The position numbers and the translations under genes are program-made. From Actinomycetes bacterium (GTDB lineage Bacteria > Actinomycetota > Acidimicrobiia > Acidimicrobiales > Palsa-688), in the NCBI GenBank assembly GCA_021827225.1, contig JAKAXG010000215.1, forward strand, positions 1-7,215: a stretch of DNA of 7,215 bases, in the 5' to 3' direction. The notes under the pieces were generated by a model that did not search any database, was not told the DNA's origin, and worked only from the letters and a program-made list of their open reading frames with translations. Shown here one piece after another: positions 5,893 to 7,215 of the stretch. Position 1 is the stretch's first letter, and every line of letters begins with the position of its first letter.

Positions 5893-6918
5893 TCAGATGC
5901 CCTCGGCGGTGCCGACGGGCGTGTCGTCGATCACCTGGTCCAGGTACTCGGACAGCCCGGCCCCCTCCAGCGACCCGCAGCGCCACCGGGTCATTCCCTC
6001 GGTTATGCGGGTGATCATGCCGTCGCGCCGGTTGCGCAGCGGGATGTTGCTCCAGACGTCCCCCTCCACCTCGTAGGTGTGGTCGTCGGTGACTATCACC
6101 GCCTTGTTCTTCAGGGGGAACCACTCCTGGTCGTAGTCGGAGGTCAGCCGCACGTCGCGGATCGGTACCCAGCTGTTGCTGCCGTAGCGGGCCTCGTCGT
6201 AGAGGAAACCGTGGACGCTCCGGTTCCCCTCCTGGGTGCCCGACACGGTGCAGGCGAACCCCAGCCCAGAACCCAGGTTGGCGGTCAGCCAGCGGTACCA
6301 CCAGATGTTCTGCCAGTAGCGGGGCCCCCAGGAGTGGTCTCTGAGGCCGAGACCGGAGCGGATTCGGAACGTGTCGTCGCCCACCGTGACGGTCCCGGTG
6401 CTCGCCATGTGCTGCTCGGTGTGGCCGCGGGCGAACATCTTCGCCGGGTCCAGGTCCGGGGGGCTGTCGCCTTCTTCCCATTCCGGTTCCCCACCCCAGG
6501 CCGCCCCGACCGCGGTCATGTGCAGGTCGATGGTGCAGGGCAGGTGGGGATTGTTCTCGAAGGCGGCTCTGGGGTCCGCCATGTCGCGGGGCCGCCCGAG
6601 CACGCACACCCTGCCTTCGTAGCTGACCCGGTGGGCCTCGTAGGGCCGGACCACCTCGAAGCGCAGCCCGCCGGCGTCGTGGGCGTCATTGCTGGTGATT
6701 CGGGGCCGCTTGAACATGAACCCCACCCGGCCGTCGGGCAGATACAGGCAGACCGTGAGCTCGGCCTGGCCCTCGTTGACCCGGTTGCCCATGCGCACCC
6801 AGCCGCCCATGCCCGCCTGGGAGTCGTACCAGTTGTAGTAGCGGCTCTCGTTGAAGTTGGTGGCCGCCTCCGGCCGGTGCATGTAGTCGTCTTCGGGATC
6901 GCGGCGCATCCTCACCAT
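5893..6918 (-). CDS. DUF7065/DUF7064-like protein with CrtC/AttH (lipocalin-like) character, 341 aa
   Basis: The most diagnostic stretch is GLGLRDHSWGPRYWQ at 189-203, a RDHSWGPR motif that I associate with the DUF7064 domain, with a DUF7065-like beta-rich N-terminal half before it. It is followed by Trp/Tyr-rich segments (NIWWYRW at 204-210) and a final GAGLSEYLDQ at 319-328. Alternating beta-strand-like sequence, conserved aromatics and the lack of helices or membrane segments fit the AttH/CrtC-like (hydroxyneurosporene-synthase-related) two-barrel fold, which binds hydrophobic ligands; CrtC hydrates carotenoids. A hydratase or lipid/terpenoid-binding role is inference only. ATG at 6918 shares one base with the stop of the upstream synthetase (TGATG), indicating coupled translation; an ATG at 6909 is an alternative. 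No signal peptide is present, so it is probably cytosolic. Family names are recalled and have not been searched. Confidence 0.8.
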   Translation of the reverse strand: MVRMRRDPEDDYMHRPEAATNFNESRYYNWYDSQAGMGGWVRMGNRVNEGQAELTVCLYLPDGRVGFMFKRPRITSNDAHDAGGLRFEVVRPYEAHRVSYEGRVCVLGRPRDMADPRAAFENNPHLPCTIDLHMTAVGAAWGGEPEWEEGDSPPDLDPAKMFARGHTEQHMASTGTVTVGDDTFRIRSGLGLRDHSWGPRYWQNIWWYRWLTANLGSGLGFACTVSGTQEGNRSVHGFLYDEARYGSNSWVPIRDVRLTSDYDQEWFPLKNKAVIVTDDHTYEVEGDVWSNIPLRNRRDGMITRITEGMTRWRCGSLEGAGLSEYLDQVIDDTPVGTAEGI

Positions 6919-7215
6919 CAGGAACCGACCACCTGCTGGCGCAGCTCCCGCTTCAGGATCTTCCCGGCCGCGTTCCGGGGCATCTCGGGGACGAACACGA
7001 CCCGGCGGGGCTTCTTGTATCCCGCCAGGTTCTCCCGGCAGAGGTTGATGACGCCCTCGGGGTCGGGCTCGACGCCGTCGCGCAGCTGAACGACGGCCAC
7101 GATGATCTCGCCCCACGTCTCGTCCGGCTCGCCCACCACCGCCGCCTCCGCCACCGTCGGGTGCCGGTAGATGATCTCCTCCACCTCCCGGCTGTAGACG
7201 TTCTCCCCGCCGGTG
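6918..7215 (-). CDS. Acyl-CoA synthetase, C-terminal part (cut by the right edge of the window)
   Basis: The 98 visible residues are the C-terminal subdomain of an AMP-binding acyl-CoA synthetase. They run from TGGENVYSREVEEI (the A8 hinge region) through HPTVAEAAVVGEPDETWGE to PRNAAGKILKRELRQ, where the catalytic lysine (residue 85 of the visible part) lies. The frame remains open to the edge, so the adenylation domain is off-window. The GGENVYSREVE form makes it closer to the FadD-like enzyme at 90-1682 (GGENIYCAEVE) than to the ACSM-like enzyme at 1920. It is the first visible gene of the minus-strand cluster, and its stop overlaps the start of the DUF7064-like gene by one base. The GTG at 7184 inside this frame is a valine codon within the conserved domain, not a start. 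Confidence 0.93.
   Translation of the reverse strand, partial: TGGENVYSREVEEIIYRHPTVAEAAVVGEPDETWGEIIVAVVQLRDGVEPDPEGVINLCRENLAGYKKPRRVVFVPEMPRNAAGKILKRELRQQVVGS

Noticed and set aside
5831..6607. N-terminal extension of the cyclase reading frame to 6607
   Set aside because: The extension is Arg/Gly/Pro-rich low-complexity sequence overlapping the DUF7064-like gene out of frame. The ATG at 5830 has a good ribosome site and is where family-like sequence begins.
5824..7089. Long plus-strand open frame (421 codons) opposite the DUF7064-like gene
   Set aside because: The composition is Val/His/Gly/Pro-rich with no motif, and the minus strand in the same place encodes conserved protein sequence with coupled start and stop codons.
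6919..7116. Upstream extension of the DUF7064-like frame to 7116
   Set aside because: It overlaps the synthetase C-terminal domain out of frame and reads as Arg/Gly-rich noise. The ATG at 6918 forms a typical TGATG coupling.

Overview
The window is very GC-rich (strong G/C preference at third codon positions, GTG starts, GGAGG-type ribosome binding sites). Gene content is dominated by acyl-CoA activation and poorly characterised enzyme families. This mix suggests a high-GC actinobacterium, possibly an uncultured Acidimicrobiia-like lineage. The taxonomic guess is inference from base composition and family mix only; no marker gene is present.

Layout from left to right. Positions 1-89 are non-coding or the undecidable end of an off-window gene, and hold a strong 12-bp hairpin. 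Next is a minus-strand acyl-CoA synthetase (90-1682). A 237-bp divergent promoter region (1683-1919) follows, with one good sigma70-type promoter facing each way and a 12-bp perfect palindrome overlapping the leftward -35 box. A plus-strand pair comes next: a second, ACSM/Acs-type acyl-CoA synthetase (1920-3533) and, 10 bp later, an extended-SDR NAD-dependent epimerase/dehydratase-like protein (3544-4530). The right half is a minus-strand run of four tightly packed genes. In transcription order they are the C-terminal end of a third acyl-CoA synthetase (entering from the right edge), a DUF7064/CrtC-AttH-like protein, a cyclase-family (kynurenine formamidase-like) hydrolase, and a small DUF6285 protein that ends 8 bp from the convergent SDR gene.

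How the genes may work together. All three synthetases keep the adenylation P-loop (where visible), the hinge region and the C-terminal catalytic lysine region, so each probably makes an acyl-CoA from a carboxylic acid and ATP. The minus-strand operon joins CoA activation to a putative metal-dependent hydrolase/cyclase and two proteins of unknown function, with stop/start overlaps (TGATG and GTGA) that suggest translational coupling. The most economical reading is an accessory catabolic locus for an unusual carboxylic acid (alicyclic, terpenoid, steroid-like or aromatic), but no gene here fixes the substrate. The less ordinary elements are the DUF7064-cyclase-DUF6285 cluster and the altered metal-site motif of the cyclase. 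No mobile element, CRISPR array, tRNA or rRNA was recognised.
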